A stretch of DNA of 64,000 bases, from contig NZ_SDQC01000001.1 of assembly GCF_004153445.1 (NCBI RefSeq), positions 1,054,001 to 1,118,000 of the forward strand, given 5' to 3'. The notes under the pieces were generated by a model. It was not told the origin of the DNA. It ran no database searches and was given only the letters and a program-made list of their open reading frames with translations. Made by a program: the position numbers and the translations under genes. Source of the DNA: Allopusillimonas soli (GTDB lineage Bacteria > Pseudomonadota > Gammaproteobacteria > Burkholderiales > Burkholderiaceae_B). Positions 29,498-39,252 of this stretch are shown one piece after another (within the stretch, counting starts at the first letter, position 1; each line of letters begins with the position of its first letter).

Positions 29498-30594
29498 GCG
29501 CGGTGAAGGTCGACTCAGTCAACAAGAGGTTTGCCGATGCACAGGTTTTGCACGATGTGCACTTGGATGTGCCGCATGGCGCTGTAATCGCGCTACTCGG
29601 CCCCTCCGGATGCGGCAAGACCACCCTGCTGCGGCTGATTGCCGGCTTTGAGCGGCCAGACGAGGGGCATATAGCGTTCGACGGACGCAACATTGTTTCC
29701 CGAACGCACTGGGTGCCGCCAGAGCGGCGTGGTATCGGCTATGTGCCGCAAGAGGGCACGCTGTTCCCGCACCTTACCGTCGAAGGCAATGTGCGCTATG
29801 GCCTGCCTCGCGGCTCTCGGAGCGGCCGTCGCGTTCAGGAGGTGCTGGATCTCACCGGGCTGAGCGATCTGGGTAAGCGATACCCACACGAAATCTCTGG
29901 CGGTCAGCAGCAGCGTGTCGCCCTGGCGCGCGCGCTGGCACCAGGACCAGCGCTGGTATTACTCGACGAGCCTTTCAATGCGCTTGATCTCGACCTGCGA
30001 CGCAGCATGTGCGAAGACGTCATCCGTCTGCTTCGCGACACGGGCACAACGACTGTCCTTGTCACGCATGACCCAGGAGAGGCGTTTGCCGTATCCGATC
30101 AACTCGCCGTTATGCAGGCGGGCAAGATCATGCAATATGACAACCCCGAGCGAGTCTATTGGAAGCCTGCCAACCCGTCTGTTGCCCGCCTGACTGGCCC
30201 GACACTCTTTCTGAGTGGCCAGTGCCTGCACGGACACGCTGTTACGCCGCTGGGAACCTTGCCTATCCACGCCAGCTGTACCCCACCTCAGGGTGAGGCC
30301 TGGATCATGCTGCGGCCGGAGCAGGTTTGCATGGCCGGAGGGCCTGGCACGAATCAGAGCAGTCACGCACTTTCGCTTTTTTCCCATGGCGATCCTACTG
30401 GTGAAAACCGCCTGGGGAAAACCATAGCGGCCCGCGTCACACAACGCTCGTTTCGCGGCGACCATACGATTCTGGGTGTTTCCGTGGCTGGCGCGCATGT
30501 CAGCCTGCGCCTGCCGTCGCTATCAGCGCCAGCAAGCGGTACGATAGTTCATCTCATCGTACAGGGTGCGTGCATGGCATATGCTATGCATTAG
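29494..30594 (+). CDS. fbpC: Ferric iron ABC transporter ATP-binding protein
   Basis: 366 aa from ATG at 29494 (ATGA overlap with the permease, GGGGGG upstream); a longer in-frame reading from 29113 is a shadow of the permease. Motifs: Walker A GPSGCGKTT, signature ISGGQQQR, Walker B LVLLDEPFNALD, switch LVTHD. The C-terminal regulatory domain (residues about 245-366) includes the MLRPEQVCMAG stretch of TOBE domains. It powers ferric import. Confidence 0.92.
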   Translation: MSAVKVDSVNKRFADAQVLHDVHLDVPHGAVIALLGPSGCGKTTLLRLIAGFERPDEGHIAFDGRNIVSRTHWVPPERRGIGYVPQEGTLFPHLTVEGNVRYGLPRGSRSGRRVQEVLDLTGLSDLGKRYPHEISGGQQQRVALARALAPGPALVLLDEPFNALDLDLRRSMCEDVIRLLRDTGTTTVLVTHDPGEAFAVSDQLAVMQAGKIMQYDNPERVYWKPANPSVARLTGPTLFLSGQCLHGHAVTPLGTLPIHASCTPPQGEAWIMLRPEQVCMAGGPGTNQSSHALSLFSHGDPTGENRLGKTIAARVTQRSFRGDHTILGVSVAGAHVSLRLPSLSAPASGTIVHLIVQGACMAYAMH

Positions 30595-30662
30595 TCCCGG
30601 CGGCGACCTGGTGATGGCAGCATTGGCGCATACCCGCGATGCCGACTGTGAAGAGCGACTGC

Positions 30663-32399
30663 TCACTCGCACCCTTTCAGGCCTTGAGCATAGCGCCCCG
30701 GGTTGAGTAGCGCGACCAGTCCGCAAGCCACCGAGCCCTGCCAGTGGAGGTAGTCGTGTCCGGTATCATGCTCCACCTGCGTCACAGGATAACCTTTTGC
30801 GCGCAGCACATCGCCGAAGTGACGCGATGTTTCGAGTATTCCGATATGGCCCCCGCGCGTAGCCTCATACCGGCCCGCATCCAGATAGAACTTCAGAGGC
30901 AATTTATCGGCCTGCGCGTATTGCCGCATCATCCAGCCTGGCCGTTCCCCTTCCGGCGACCACCAGTACGAGCCCGACAAGCTGAGTATATTGCCGAACC
31001 AGCGGCTATTCATGAGTCCGGCGTATGCGGCAGCCAAGCCTCCATAGCTGGAACCTCCGATGACAGTCTGCGCGGCGGGCTGCGCCAAGCCATGCATCCG
31101 GGCCCAAGGCATCAGCTCTTCACCAAGAAAGCGCCCGAACGTCTTGTTTGGCGGCAGCTCCCTGCCCCGTTCCTCGGGGCCGGGATTGGCGATCAGTATC
31201 ATCGCCGTTGGCGGAATCAGGCCATCAGCTATCAAGTTATCCATGATGACCGGCATTGGCACGCGGCTCCGGTAAGCCTGCCCGTCAAACATCACCAACA
31301 GCGCTTCGGGCGCGGCGTGCGTGGGCCGGTATATCCATACATCCCGTTCGTTCCCCAGCAACCGGCTGGCCAGCCGATAGTGCTGCACGCTGCCTGACGC
31401 CACATTCACACGCGGCCTGACCCATGGCTGCGGTGGCGCATCTGGCAGGGTCAATACAGAAAACCCTTGATAAACATCGAGTGATGCGTCTTCCATGGCC
31501 GGAAAAACATGCGGATTGAGCGGATCGCGCTGAGCGGTAGCTAGAATCACACGCCGCTGATCGCGCTTACTGCCCTCTACAAGCGGAACGTCGGGCGCGA
31601 TGCGATAGCTCAGTCTCGCCGTATTGGGCATCCGGAATGTTGTCCACCAGACGTCGCTGTCACCCAATCGCGCAAGCGGATCATGATTTCCAGAGGGGCT
31701 ACCGAACAGCCGGATATTGCTCCCCTCGCCCTGCCAAAGAAAGGTAACCAGGGATTCCGCATCGGACAGCGGCTCTATCAAAGGCGTTCCCGCAAGCGCC
31801 ATTTCCCGCCAGAAGGCATCGGTGTCTCCACCTTCATCCAAGGTCTTCTGCAAGGCTCTCAGCCGCGGACTTTCCAGGGATGCAGCGGACGGCTCACCTC
31901 CTTGCGGCGCTGGCGCCAAAGAGCGAGTCAAGGTGAGATTCACCTGGCCGACTTCGGAACCCGTTGCGCGGACCACCAGCCGCTGGCCCGCCGATGCAAT
32001 CCACATCAGACCCATGGTGCCGGCATCGGCCACGCCCAGGCGTCGCAGATGCCGTCTCTGCGCATCCTGCAGATCCAGTGTGACGCCTCGGCCATTGAAA
32101 TCCGCCTGGATCACATGTCCGGCCGGAACCTTCATGCGGTACACCTGCTGTGTACCTGGCGCCACGGAAGCGTGAATTGCGTCACCGACCGCCAGCATGT
32201 GCGGCGCCGTGCTGTCGGAGGGCGAGCCTGCGCCACCCTGGGTCCGCTGGCTGGCCTGCTGCGCCAAGGCGGGCTGCGAAAGCAGGGACAAGACCAGCAT
32301 GGCGCCGGCCACGAACCTCACTCCCTGGCCCTCACGGCCCGCGCTGCGTTGCCCGGCCATCGCAGTCCATGCGGCATGTATCCGCTTGGCAAGCGCCAT
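30663..32399 (-). CDS. Periplasmic Fes-like siderophore esterase
   Basis: 578 aa from ATG at 32399; the stop of the upstream receptor and this start share one base (TGATG). A signal peptide ends near SQPALAQQA, so the enzyme is exported, unlike cytoplasmic E. coli Fes and more like IroE. Residues about 70-160 are a beta-rich pre-domain, about 190-280 resemble the enterochelin-esterase N-terminal domain (SLVTFLWQGEG, VWWTTFRMP), and about 345-578 are an alpha/beta hydrolase with GGSSYGGL nucleophile elbow and His in EHDTGHDYLHW. It probably cleaves the ester backbone of a siderophore taken up by the adjacent receptor. Confidence 0.87.
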   Translation of the reverse strand: MALAKRIHAAWTAMAGQRSAGREGQGVRFVAGAMLVLSLLSQPALAQQASQRTQGGAGSPSDSTAPHMLAVGDAIHASVAPGTQQVYRMKVPAGHVIQADFNGRGVTLDLQDAQRRHLRRLGVADAGTMGLMWIASAGQRLVVRATGSEVGQVNLTLTRSLAPAPQGGEPSAASLESPRLRALQKTLDEGGDTDAFWREMALAGTPLIEPLSDAESLVTFLWQGEGSNIRLFGSPSGNHDPLARLGDSDVWWTTFRMPNTARLSYRIAPDVPLVEGSKRDQRRVILATAQRDPLNPHVFPAMEDASLDVYQGFSVLTLPDAPPQPWVRPRVNVASGSVQHYRLASRLLGNERDVWIYRPTHAAPEALLVMFDGQAYRSRVPMPVIMDNLIADGLIPPTAMILIANPGPEERGRELPPNKTFGRFLGEELMPWARMHGLAQPAAQTVIGGSSYGGLAAAYAGLMNSRWFGNILSLSGSYWWSPEGERPGWMMRQYAQADKLPLKFYLDAGRYEATRGGHIGILETSRHFGDVLRAKGYPVTQVEHDTGHDYLHWQGSVACGLVALLNPGRYAQGLKGCE

Positions 32400-34522
32400 C
32401 AGAATGCGAATGTGGCAGCCAATCGCACCGTGCGCGGCGACGCCGGCATGGCGTAGCCATCCGAGAATGCGCCAGACCAATACTGGCGATTGGTGAGGTT
32501 CTCGACGTACAGATTGAAAGTAACCGGGACACGCGCGACTTTGGTCTCGTATTTCGCCATCAGATCGTAGCGATGCCACGATGGAAGCTCCAACGTATTG
32601 GTGCTGTTCAGCCACTGCCTTCCGGTGTAGACCACGCGTCCGCCGACGCTCAGGCCCGTAACAGGTGTTGCCCAGGTCAGGCCCAGGTTGGCTGTCCAGT
32701 CAGGTACGCCCCAACTGCCTTTTCCGCTGTCGCGCTGCTGCGCATCCAGGTACGACACGCCGCCCAGCACGCTGAGCGTGGGTGCGAGCTGTCCGTACAT
32801 GGTCCACTCCAGCCCTTGAATGCGCTGCTTGCCGCCATCGGTCATGCGCAGGCCGTCGGCGCTGTCAATCAGCGTTGGCTTGTCTATCTGGAAGGCACTG
32901 AGCGTATGGGTGTACGAACCCAGTTTCTGCTTGATGCCCACTTCCATCTGCTTGGTCACCAATGGCTTGAACGACTCACCCTCGTTCACATACCCACGGC
33001 TGTAAGGCACCATCTCACCTGGAGACAGGCCTTCCATATAGTTAGCATACAAGGAAGTGTTCTCGCCCCATGGTTTCACGACCAGGCCTACGGACGGCGA
33101 TAATCGGGTTTCATCATAGTCTTGAGGCAGCTGTTTCACACGCTGCAGGCGCGCGCCCAACGTCAGCAGCACCTTGCCGTCCGCCATGTCAAGCGTGTCG
33201 GTCAATGCCAATGAGCTCAGGATATTATCGACCGTGTAGTCCGGATCCTGCGGCGAAGGCGGGAAGACCGGTGCCACGGGATCATAGATGTTTTGCGGGA
33301 AGCCCTGGTTGGCGTTGTTCGCAGTCCCTTCCTTATGATGCAGCACATTCGCCGCCACTGTGAAGTCGTGCACCACGCTGCCTGTGTTGAATTGCCCGCG
33401 TAAACCGACCTCGGCCACCTTGTCATTGGTCTTGGTATTCACGTTATATACATAACCCGCCGCCGAGCCGTCATCGCCCGTGACAATGGCACGCGTACCA
33501 AACATCAGCCCTTTTCCCTGGCTGCTGGATGTGCCGGCGCTGGCGTAGGCCGTCAGCCTGTCGGCAAGATCAACCTCGCCGTGCAGCGCCACACCGTCGT
33601 TCGTGTACTTGCCATGCGTACCCTTGAACATGTTCACATCACTATCAGGCGGATCGATCAGGTGGTCCAGGCCCACGACATTGCCGCGTCTGGTCGCAAA
33701 ACCGTACATGCCCTGGCTGCCGTTGTCTATGGTTTCGCGCGAATGGTAGGCATCAAGCGCCACACGCCAGTTGTCCGCATCGTAATCCAGCGCCAGCGCC
33801 CCCAAGCGGCGGCTCTTCTCCTGGTCGGCAACACCGGTGTCGCCCTTGCCATAGGCACCGTTAAACCGTATCCCCAGGCGTTGCTCCTCGCCGAATCGGC
33901 GGCCGACGTCCACGTGCCCTTCCCAGAAACTATCCGATGAATAAGAAGTCGTGAGCCGGGTTATGGGCTCTTTGGTGGCGCGCTTGGTTACCAGATTGAC
34001 TGTGCCGCCCAGGTTCGCGTCCGGCGCCATGCCGCTGAGCAGGGTGCTTGGGCCGCGAAGCACCTCGACGCGTTCAAGAAACTCGGTGGGAATATGCCCT
34101 TTTGGGGCAATGCCGTACAAGCCATTGAACGCCACGCTGGGACCATTCACATCAAGCCCGCGTATCTTGAAATGCTCGAACATATGCCCTGTATTGGTCG
34201 TGTACCGCACGGAGGGATCGTTCTGCAGCACATCAGCCACGGTCCGCGCCTGCATGTCCTGGATCACCTGCTCGGTATAGGCACTGACGCTTACGGGCGC
34301 ATCCAATACATTCTTGTTGCCGAGAATACCCAATCGGGCGCCAGTTGCGGCCTGGCCGCCAGGCGCGCTTTGCGGCAAGGTACTTTCGTCATTGCCCTGG
34401 ACAGTGATTGAAGGCAGGGTGCGTGTGGCCTGGGCTTGGGCAACGGCGCTTCCAGATAAAGCCAGCGCGGCGAGCGCAACAGCACCTGCCGACGCCCGGT
34501 TATACAGGGAGTTCTTATGCAT
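32399..34522 (-). CDS. TonB-dependent siderophore receptor
   Basis: 707 aa. Signal peptide ends near SGSAVAQAQ, a TonB-box-like PSITVQGN follows, then the plug (TVADVLQNDPSVRY, FKIRGLDVNG, ERVEVLRGPSTLL) and a 22-strand barrel ending in RLAATFAF with terminal Phe. It resembles ferrichrome-type OM_siderophore receptors; ligand unknown. It shares an operon with the esterase, so a catecholate or other ester siderophore is a reasonable inference. A Fur-like site lies upstream. Confidence 0.93.
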   Translation of the reverse strand: MHKNSLYNRASAGAVALAALALSGSAVAQAQATRTLPSITVQGNDESTLPQSAPGGQAATGARLGILGNKNVLDAPVSVSAYTEQVIQDMQARTVADVLQNDPSVRYTTNTGHMFEHFKIRGLDVNGPSVAFNGLYGIAPKGHIPTEFLERVEVLRGPSTLLSGMAPDANLGGTVNLVTKRATKEPITRLTTSYSSDSFWEGHVDVGRRFGEEQRLGIRFNGAYGKGDTGVADQEKSRRLGALALDYDADNWRVALDAYHSRETIDNGSQGMYGFATRRGNVVGLDHLIDPPDSDVNMFKGTHGKYTNDGVALHGEVDLADRLTAYASAGTSSSQGKGLMFGTRAIVTGDDGSAAGYVYNVNTKTNDKVAEVGLRGQFNTGSVVHDFTVAANVLHHKEGTANNANQGFPQNIYDPVAPVFPPSPQDPDYTVDNILSSLALTDTLDMADGKVLLTLGARLQRVKQLPQDYDETRLSPSVGLVVKPWGENTSLYANYMEGLSPGEMVPYSRGYVNEGESFKPLVTKQMEVGIKQKLGSYTHTLSAFQIDKPTLIDSADGLRMTDGGKQRIQGLEWTMYGQLAPTLSVLGGVSYLDAQQRDSGKGSWGVPDWTANLGLTWATPVTGLSVGGRVVYTGRQWLNSTNTLELPSWHRYDLMAKYETKVARVPVTFNLYVENLTNRQYWSGAFSDGYAMPASPRTVRLAATFAF

Positions 34523-34595
34523 AAGATTTATGAGTTTGGCCGCAGAGCACGGCTGATTATGGTTTTGAATGAAAGAATGAAAAATCAGTTAATGC

Positions 34596-34614
34596 AAATG
34601 GTTTTCATTATTAT
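34596..34614 (-). promoter_or_regulatory. Possible Fur box of the receptor-esterase operon
   Basis: The minus strand reads ATAATAATGAAAACCATTT, a Fur-like AT-rich partial inverted repeat (AATGAAAACCATT), about 73 bases before the receptor ATG. The arms are AATG/CATT around a 5-base centre. Iron regulation fits the operon content. Confidence 0.45.
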
Positions 34615-34749
34615 AAGCAGGGTTTATTCAAAAAAACAGAAAAATGGCTGTTGAAAAGCAAAGGCACCCAATTCTGTTGTATCGCCCCAAATTGCCCCGC
34701 TCACGCATTCAAGTTAAAAAGAATCCTGTCGCACTGAAGGATACACACC

Positions 34750-35577
34750 ATGAAATACAGCCTGATCTGGAGCCTGGCCATATTGACGGCCGGGCTTACG
34801 GCATGCGCCCAGCCAGGCGAAGGACCGTCCGACCGGCATGCGGACACTACAATGGAAAAGACTCTTACGGCCTATCACTGGGAATTGGACCGGATCGTCG
34901 ACGAGAACGGCGCTGCGCAGGCATCCGGCACGCTGCCGCACGGCCAGAGCGGCGCGCCCATGACCCTGGCTTTTCAGGCACAACGGCTTTCTGTCACAGG
35001 TTTGTGCAATGTGCTGAGCGCCGCCTACAACACGCAGGGCGATAACATGCGCATCAGGCAGGTGGTCAGCACCATGCGCATGTGCCCCGATACGGCGCTG
35101 ATGCGTCATGAACATGCAATCGCCAATCGCTTGCCCGATGTTGCCACATGGCATGTTGCACAGGCAGATAATGCCGCGCAGCCGCTCACGCTCACACTTG
35201 CGTTTTCCAATGGCGGTCAGTGGGTGCTGCAGGGCAAGCCCACGCCGGAAACCAGGTATGGTTCCGCAGGCGAAATCAGATTTCTTGAAGTTGCGCCCCA
35301 AACCATAACGTGCTCGCACCCGCTGATACCGAAAGCGCAGTGCCTGAATGTGCGTGCAGTGCAATACGACGCCTCGGGCCTGAAAACCGGCGAGGGCCCA
35401 TGGCATGCACTGCAGGGAGACATAGAAGGCTATCATCATGAACCGGGCGTGCGCAATGTTTTGAGGGTCAAGCGCTTCGTGCGCAGCGATGCGCCGGCGG
35501 ATGCGCCAGACCAGGTATACGTCCTGGACATGGTTGTGGAAAGCGAACATGCTGCCGGCCAGTACAGCAGCGAATGA
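34750..35577 (+). CDS. META/HslJ-type lipoprotein with DUF4377 domain
   Basis: 275 aa. Lipoprotein signal with lipobox LTAC (Cys19). The first half (about residues 40-135) has the META/HslJ pattern: YHWELDRIVDENG, GLCNVLSAAY, MRMCPDTALM. The second half matches the DUF4377 type (QTITCSHPLIPKAQCLNVRAVQY, GEGPWHALQGDIEGYHHEPGVRNVLRVKR). Proteins of this kind are outer-membrane or secreted stress-linked lipoproteins without a firm biochemical role. It sits 140 bases ahead of glutathione reductase. Confidence 0.85.
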   Translation: MKYSLIWSLAILTAGLTACAQPGEGPSDRHADTTMEKTLTAYHWELDRIVDENGAAQASGTLPHGQSGAPMTLAFQAQRLSVTGLCNVLSAAYNTQGDNMRIRQVVSTMRMCPDTALMRHEHAIANRLPDVATWHVAQADNAAQPLTLTLAFSNGGQWVLQGKPTPETRYGSAGEIRFLEVAPQTITCSHPLIPKAQCLNVRAVQYDASGLKTGEGPWHALQGDIEGYHHEPGVRNVLRVKRFVRSDAPADAPDQVYVLDMVVESEHAAGQYSSE

Positions 35578-35719
35578 CAGCAGCTTCGCCTGGGAAACAA
35601 TGGAATCAAATAAGACGGGCCAACATCACTATGCAATTGACGTCGAATGGCATTACAGTAAAAGCCTACCGGGACCACGCCGTGGGCTGCATGGATGAAG
35701 GCGCTGGCGGAGTATGTAG

Positions 35720-37114
35720 ATGAATCAGTTCGATGTAGACCTTTTTGTGATCGGTGCCGGGTCAGGTGGCGTGCGCGCGGCAAGAGTTGCCGCCGGCCAT
35801 GGCGCCCGCGTCATGGTTGCTGAATCAGATCGTGTTGGCGGCACATGTGTAATTCGCGGATGCGTGCCGAAGAAACTGATGGTTCTGGCAGGCCGCTACG
35901 CTGACGACTTCACCGACGCGGCGAGCTTTGGCTGGCGCATTGATACGCCCCGGCATGATTGGGCTGCCCTTATCGCGGCCAAGGACAAGGAAATTGCCAG
36001 GCTCGAAGGCATCTACACACGCAATCTGGCCAGCAGCAACGTGACACTAAAGCATGATCACGCTTCCATTGTCGATGCGCACACAGTACGCCTGGATGGA
36101 AGCGGCGAAACCATACGCGCCAGGCACATTCTTGTGGCGACGGGAAGCCGCCCCATGAAGGATGGATCGATACCGGGGATGGACTTGGCTGTCACATCGA
36201 ATGAAATGTTCCACCTGCCCGCGCTGCCAAAGCGGCTTGCCATCATTGGTGGCGGATACATCGCTGTGGAGTTTGCCGGCCTGATGCACGCCCTGGGCAG
36301 CGAAGTAACACTGATTCATCGGCGGGACCGCTTACTGCGCGGTTTTGACGAAGACATTCGCACCGCGCTGGGCGCCGCCTACAAGGAACGTGGTATCACT
36401 CTGAGGCTTGGGCATACTGTGCAGCGGCTCGATCAGACTCCGCAAGGCACAGCGCTTACATTCATGGACGGAAGCAGCGCCACCTACGACCTTGTCATGC
36501 TTGCGACCGGCCGACTGCCCAACATACAGGGCCTGGGCCTGGAAAACGCAGGCGTCACGCTCGAGAATGGCGCCATCGCGGTGGATGCATACTCGACCAC
36601 GAACGTACCGTCAATCCATGCCGTGGGCGATGTCACCAACCGCGCCAACCTGACTCCCGTCGCCATACGCGAGGGCCAGGCCTTGGCCAACACATTGTTC
36701 GGCAACATGCCGACCACAGTGCGTCACGACCTCATCCCTACAGCTGTCTTTTCCACGCCAGAAATCGGCACAGTTGGCTTAACGGAAGCCGCCGCGAGGG
36801 ATCAGGGCCGGGACATCGCCGTGTTCCAGACCTCATTTCGGCCCATCAAGGCCACCCTGTCCGGCCGCGAAGAGCGCACCATGATGAAGCTGCTTGTCGA
36901 CGACGCCGATGACCGTGTACTCGGCGTCCATATAGTCGGCGAATCGGCTGGCGAGCTCATCCAGCTGGCAGGCGTTGCCCTAACCTGCGGCGCCACCAAG
37001 CAGCAATTCGACGACACTATCGCCGTGCATCCCACCGCAGCCGAGGAGCTTGTCACGATGCGCACTCCGGTGGCCAGGACGAAAACCGAAGATGCCGCCC
37101 TGGCCGCGAACTGA
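35720..37114 (+). CDS. gor: Glutathione-disulfide reductase
   Basis: 464 aa flavoprotein. FAD motif GAGSGGVRAARVAA near residue 12, redox-active pair in GGTCVIRGCVPKKL (Cys about 45 and 50), NADPH motif IGGGYIAVEFA and C-terminal HPTAAEELVTMR with the catalytic His-Glu. The overall pattern fits GorA rather than mercuric or lipoamide reductases. It regenerates glutathione, linking to the gshA and GST genes in this window. GGAG is 9 bases upstream of the ATG. Confidence 0.93.
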   Translation: MNQFDVDLFVIGAGSGGVRAARVAAGHGARVMVAESDRVGGTCVIRGCVPKKLMVLAGRYADDFTDAASFGWRIDTPRHDWAALIAAKDKEIARLEGIYTRNLASSNVTLKHDHASIVDAHTVRLDGSGETIRARHILVATGSRPMKDGSIPGMDLAVTSNEMFHLPALPKRLAIIGGGYIAVEFAGLMHALGSEVTLIHRRDRLLRGFDEDIRTALGAAYKERGITLRLGHTVQRLDQTPQGTALTFMDGSSATYDLVMLATGRLPNIQGLGLENAGVTLENGAIAVDAYSTTNVPSIHAVGDVTNRANLTPVAIREGQALANTLFGNMPTTVRHDLIPTAVFSTPEIGTVGLTEAAARDQGRDIAVFQTSFRPIKATLSGREERTMMKLLVDDADDRVLGVHIVGESAGELIQLAGVALTCGATKQQFDDTIAVHPTAAEELVTMRTPVARTKTEDAALAAN

Positions 37115-37132
37115 AATCGCGTCTATTTACGT

Positions 37133-37846
37133 TCAGGCACCCAATGCATCCGCCAGCGCCTCGAAGCTGTCCGCCACTACATCCCAATCCTGATCCGGAC
37201 GCAGGTCGATGGACTGTGCCGGGCCATGCTCGGTGGGCCTGAGAACAAAAGCAGTCCGAAGCCCGCAGGCTCGCGCCGCGGCAAGATCGTTGTTATGTGC
37301 GGCAACCATGCATACTTGTCCGGGTTGCAGCGCCAGCAGGTCGGCGGTACGTAGATAGGCCTCGGGCATCGGCTTGTAGGCCTGCACCACTTCGGCTCCC
37401 AGTATGGTATGCCATGGGATACCTGCCCGCATGGCCATGTCGAGCATCAGAATAATATTGCCGTTCGATAGCGGCGCAATAATGAAGCGTTTTTTGAGCC
37501 GTGCAAGGCCAGGCAGGACATCTGGCCAGGGATCCAGTCTATGCCAGGCCAGCGTAAGCGCCGCCAGTTCGTTCGGATCAATGGCCGTCACATCAACGCC
37601 CACCTCTGTCAGCACAGCTTCGAGATTCTCCCTGTGCAAGATGTCCAGACGCGCAAAAGGGCGCTGGCCGCTGCGAACCGCCTCCATGGCAGGCTGATAG
37701 CGTCGACGCCACGCGTCAGCGAAATCGGCAGGCGCCATGGGCACACAGTGTTTTTTCAGAAAACCGCTGGCCTGGCGCGAGACGCCGTTTCGCCAATCCA
37801 CCACCGTGCCAAACACGTCAAACAGCAAAGCGCGGACATCGTCCAT
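37133..37846 (-). CDS. Haloacid dehalogenase type II
   Basis: 237 aa from ATG at 37846; the in-frame upstream 50 codons lack family character. The HAD motif I LLFDVFGTVVDWR carries the nucleophilic Asp, motif II is LSNGN, and the last motif VAAHNNDLAAARACG fits L-2-haloacid dehalogenase type II proteins. One oddity is that the usual VSSHxWD or VAAHPWDL form is replaced here by AAHNNDL, still acceptable. It hydrolyses 2-haloacids or acts as a broad phosphatase-like enzyme. It converges on gor with 18 bases between them. Confidence 0.85.
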   Translation of the reverse strand: MDDVRALLFDVFGTVVDWRNGVSRQASGFLKKHCVPMAPADFADAWRRRYQPAMEAVRSGQRPFARLDILHRENLEAVLTEVGVDVTAIDPNELAALTLAWHRLDPWPDVLPGLARLKKRFIIAPLSNGNIILMLDMAMRAGIPWHTILGAEVVQAYKPMPEAYLRTADLLALQPGQVCMVAAHNNDLAAARACGLRTAFVLRPTEHGPAQSIDLRPDQDWDVVADSFEALADALGA

Positions 37847-38005
37847 GGAATCTGTGCTCCCGATAGTGTCAGGCCGGGATATTCCCGGCCCGCCATGTGC
37901 ATACACAACACACTGTATGCTACACCCTCGCAATAGCGCTGATGGCACAGCGCCCACCCAAAACATCTGTATTAGCCACGAAACGTCGAAGCCCAAGCCT
38001 GCTGC

Positions 38006-39166
38006 CTATTCCCGGCCTCGCGTCAGCCTTTGATCGGGATACTCGAGCTGCATCGCAACAAAATCCGCTGTATTCGCACCATAACGCCGAGAGATGCCTG
38101 CCAGCGCCTGATCCAGCGCCTGTGCGGGCCTGCGCTCGCCCATGAGCGGGATTCGGCGGTCAGCGGGCCACTGTGCCGAGACGTGATCCGGAACAATGGG
38201 CAGGCCATGGCGCGTTGCTACAGGCTGGGCACTGGGAGCGAACGTGGCAGCACTCGAGAGGTAAGTGCGCGACCATGCGTCGGCAACCAGAGCAAGAGAA
38301 ACCTCGTCCATCCCTGTATGCAGCGCAATACCCAGGCTCTCGCGCCGCCAGAAAGCCATACGATTGCGGATGGCCGTCAAGGCGAACGCGCGCGTGAACT
38401 GAAAGGCGCCGCTGTCATGCCTTGCATCCCAACGCATAACGCCCATGTCTTGCGCCACATCGCGTGCCTTGTCCTTGCCTGCGATTGCCTCAATCAGCGT
38501 CAACATCATCGGCATGGAAGCGGTAATGCCTGTTGTGGTAGCAACACCGCGATCCATAACCAGACGCCGATCGGCCACATAGTTCACGGCGGGATGCGCG
38601 TCGCGCAAGGCATCAACGTAGTACCAATGCGTGGTGGCGCGCTTGCCGTCAAGCAGGCCCGCCGACGCCACGACTTTGGCGCCCGCGCAAATACCTATCA
38701 CCGAGGCGCCTTGCCGCGCCTGACGGCGCAGCCACTGCAGCACGCGCGGATCGTCATCCCGGCTCATTGCGGGAACAATGACATAATCCGCGCCGGCTGG
38801 ATACCGCGCATCGAACTGGTCAATGGTCGCGTCCGGGATCACCGTCAGCGCAGGAAAGAGTTTGACCGGGCCCTGCTCCGTCGACAGGACAGCCACGTCG
38901 GCCACATCGGCACGCCGAAGAATGCCGACCGGGACAAGGTAGTCGGTAAGCTCGGTCGCATCGTTGATACCCACCACCGCCACGACCGGCCGCCTGCGTT
39001 TGGACGGTTTCAAGGCCTCGACAGCGGCACGGGTCTCTGGTGCGGGGATGTACGGCAAATGGACCTCAGTAGACGCCTCTGGCAAGCTAGACAGCCACAT
39101 CGCCATCGCGGCGACGCCCACCGCAGCCACGCCCAAGCCACTCCAAAGCAGTTTTTTCAGAAACAT
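38006..39166 (-). CDS. Membrane-anchored DJ-1/PfpI-domain protein
   Basis: 386 aa from ATG at 39166 (GGAG 9 bases upstream); an ATG at 39190 is also in frame. An N-terminal helix (about residues 7-26) anchors or exports the protein. Residues about 60-235 form a DJ-1/PfpI domain with nucleophile elbow GICAGAKVV and the GLLDGKRATTHWY segment, the same signature as in the adjacent GlxA-type regulator. The C-terminal 140 residues have no recognised motif and no AraC HTH. It is divergent from the GlxA regulator, 86 bases apart, which may control it. Function unknown. Confidence 0.82.
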   Translation of the reverse strand: MFLKKLLWSGLGVAAVGVAAMAMWLSSLPEASTEVHLPYIPAPETRAAVEALKPSKRRRPVVAVVGINDATELTDYLVPVGILRRADVADVAVLSTEQGPVKLFPALTVIPDATIDQFDARYPAGADYVIVPAMSRDDDPRVLQWLRRQARQGASVIGICAGAKVVASAGLLDGKRATTHWYYVDALRDAHPAVNYVADRRLVMDRGVATTTGITASMPMMLTLIEAIAGKDKARDVAQDMGVMRWDARHDSGAFQFTRAFALTAIRNRMAFWRRESLGIALHTGMDEVSLALVADAWSRTYLSSAATFAPSAQPVATRHGLPIVPDHVSAQWPADRRIPLMGERRPAQALDQALAGISRRYGANTADFVAMQLEYPDQRLTRGRE

Positions 39167-39252
39167 GGACAAGCTCTCCGCGGATAGCATTGACGTTCAG
39201 CTTACGCGCGTTACTATAGGTGTGAAATGACATAAATCGGGCAAAAACTGCC

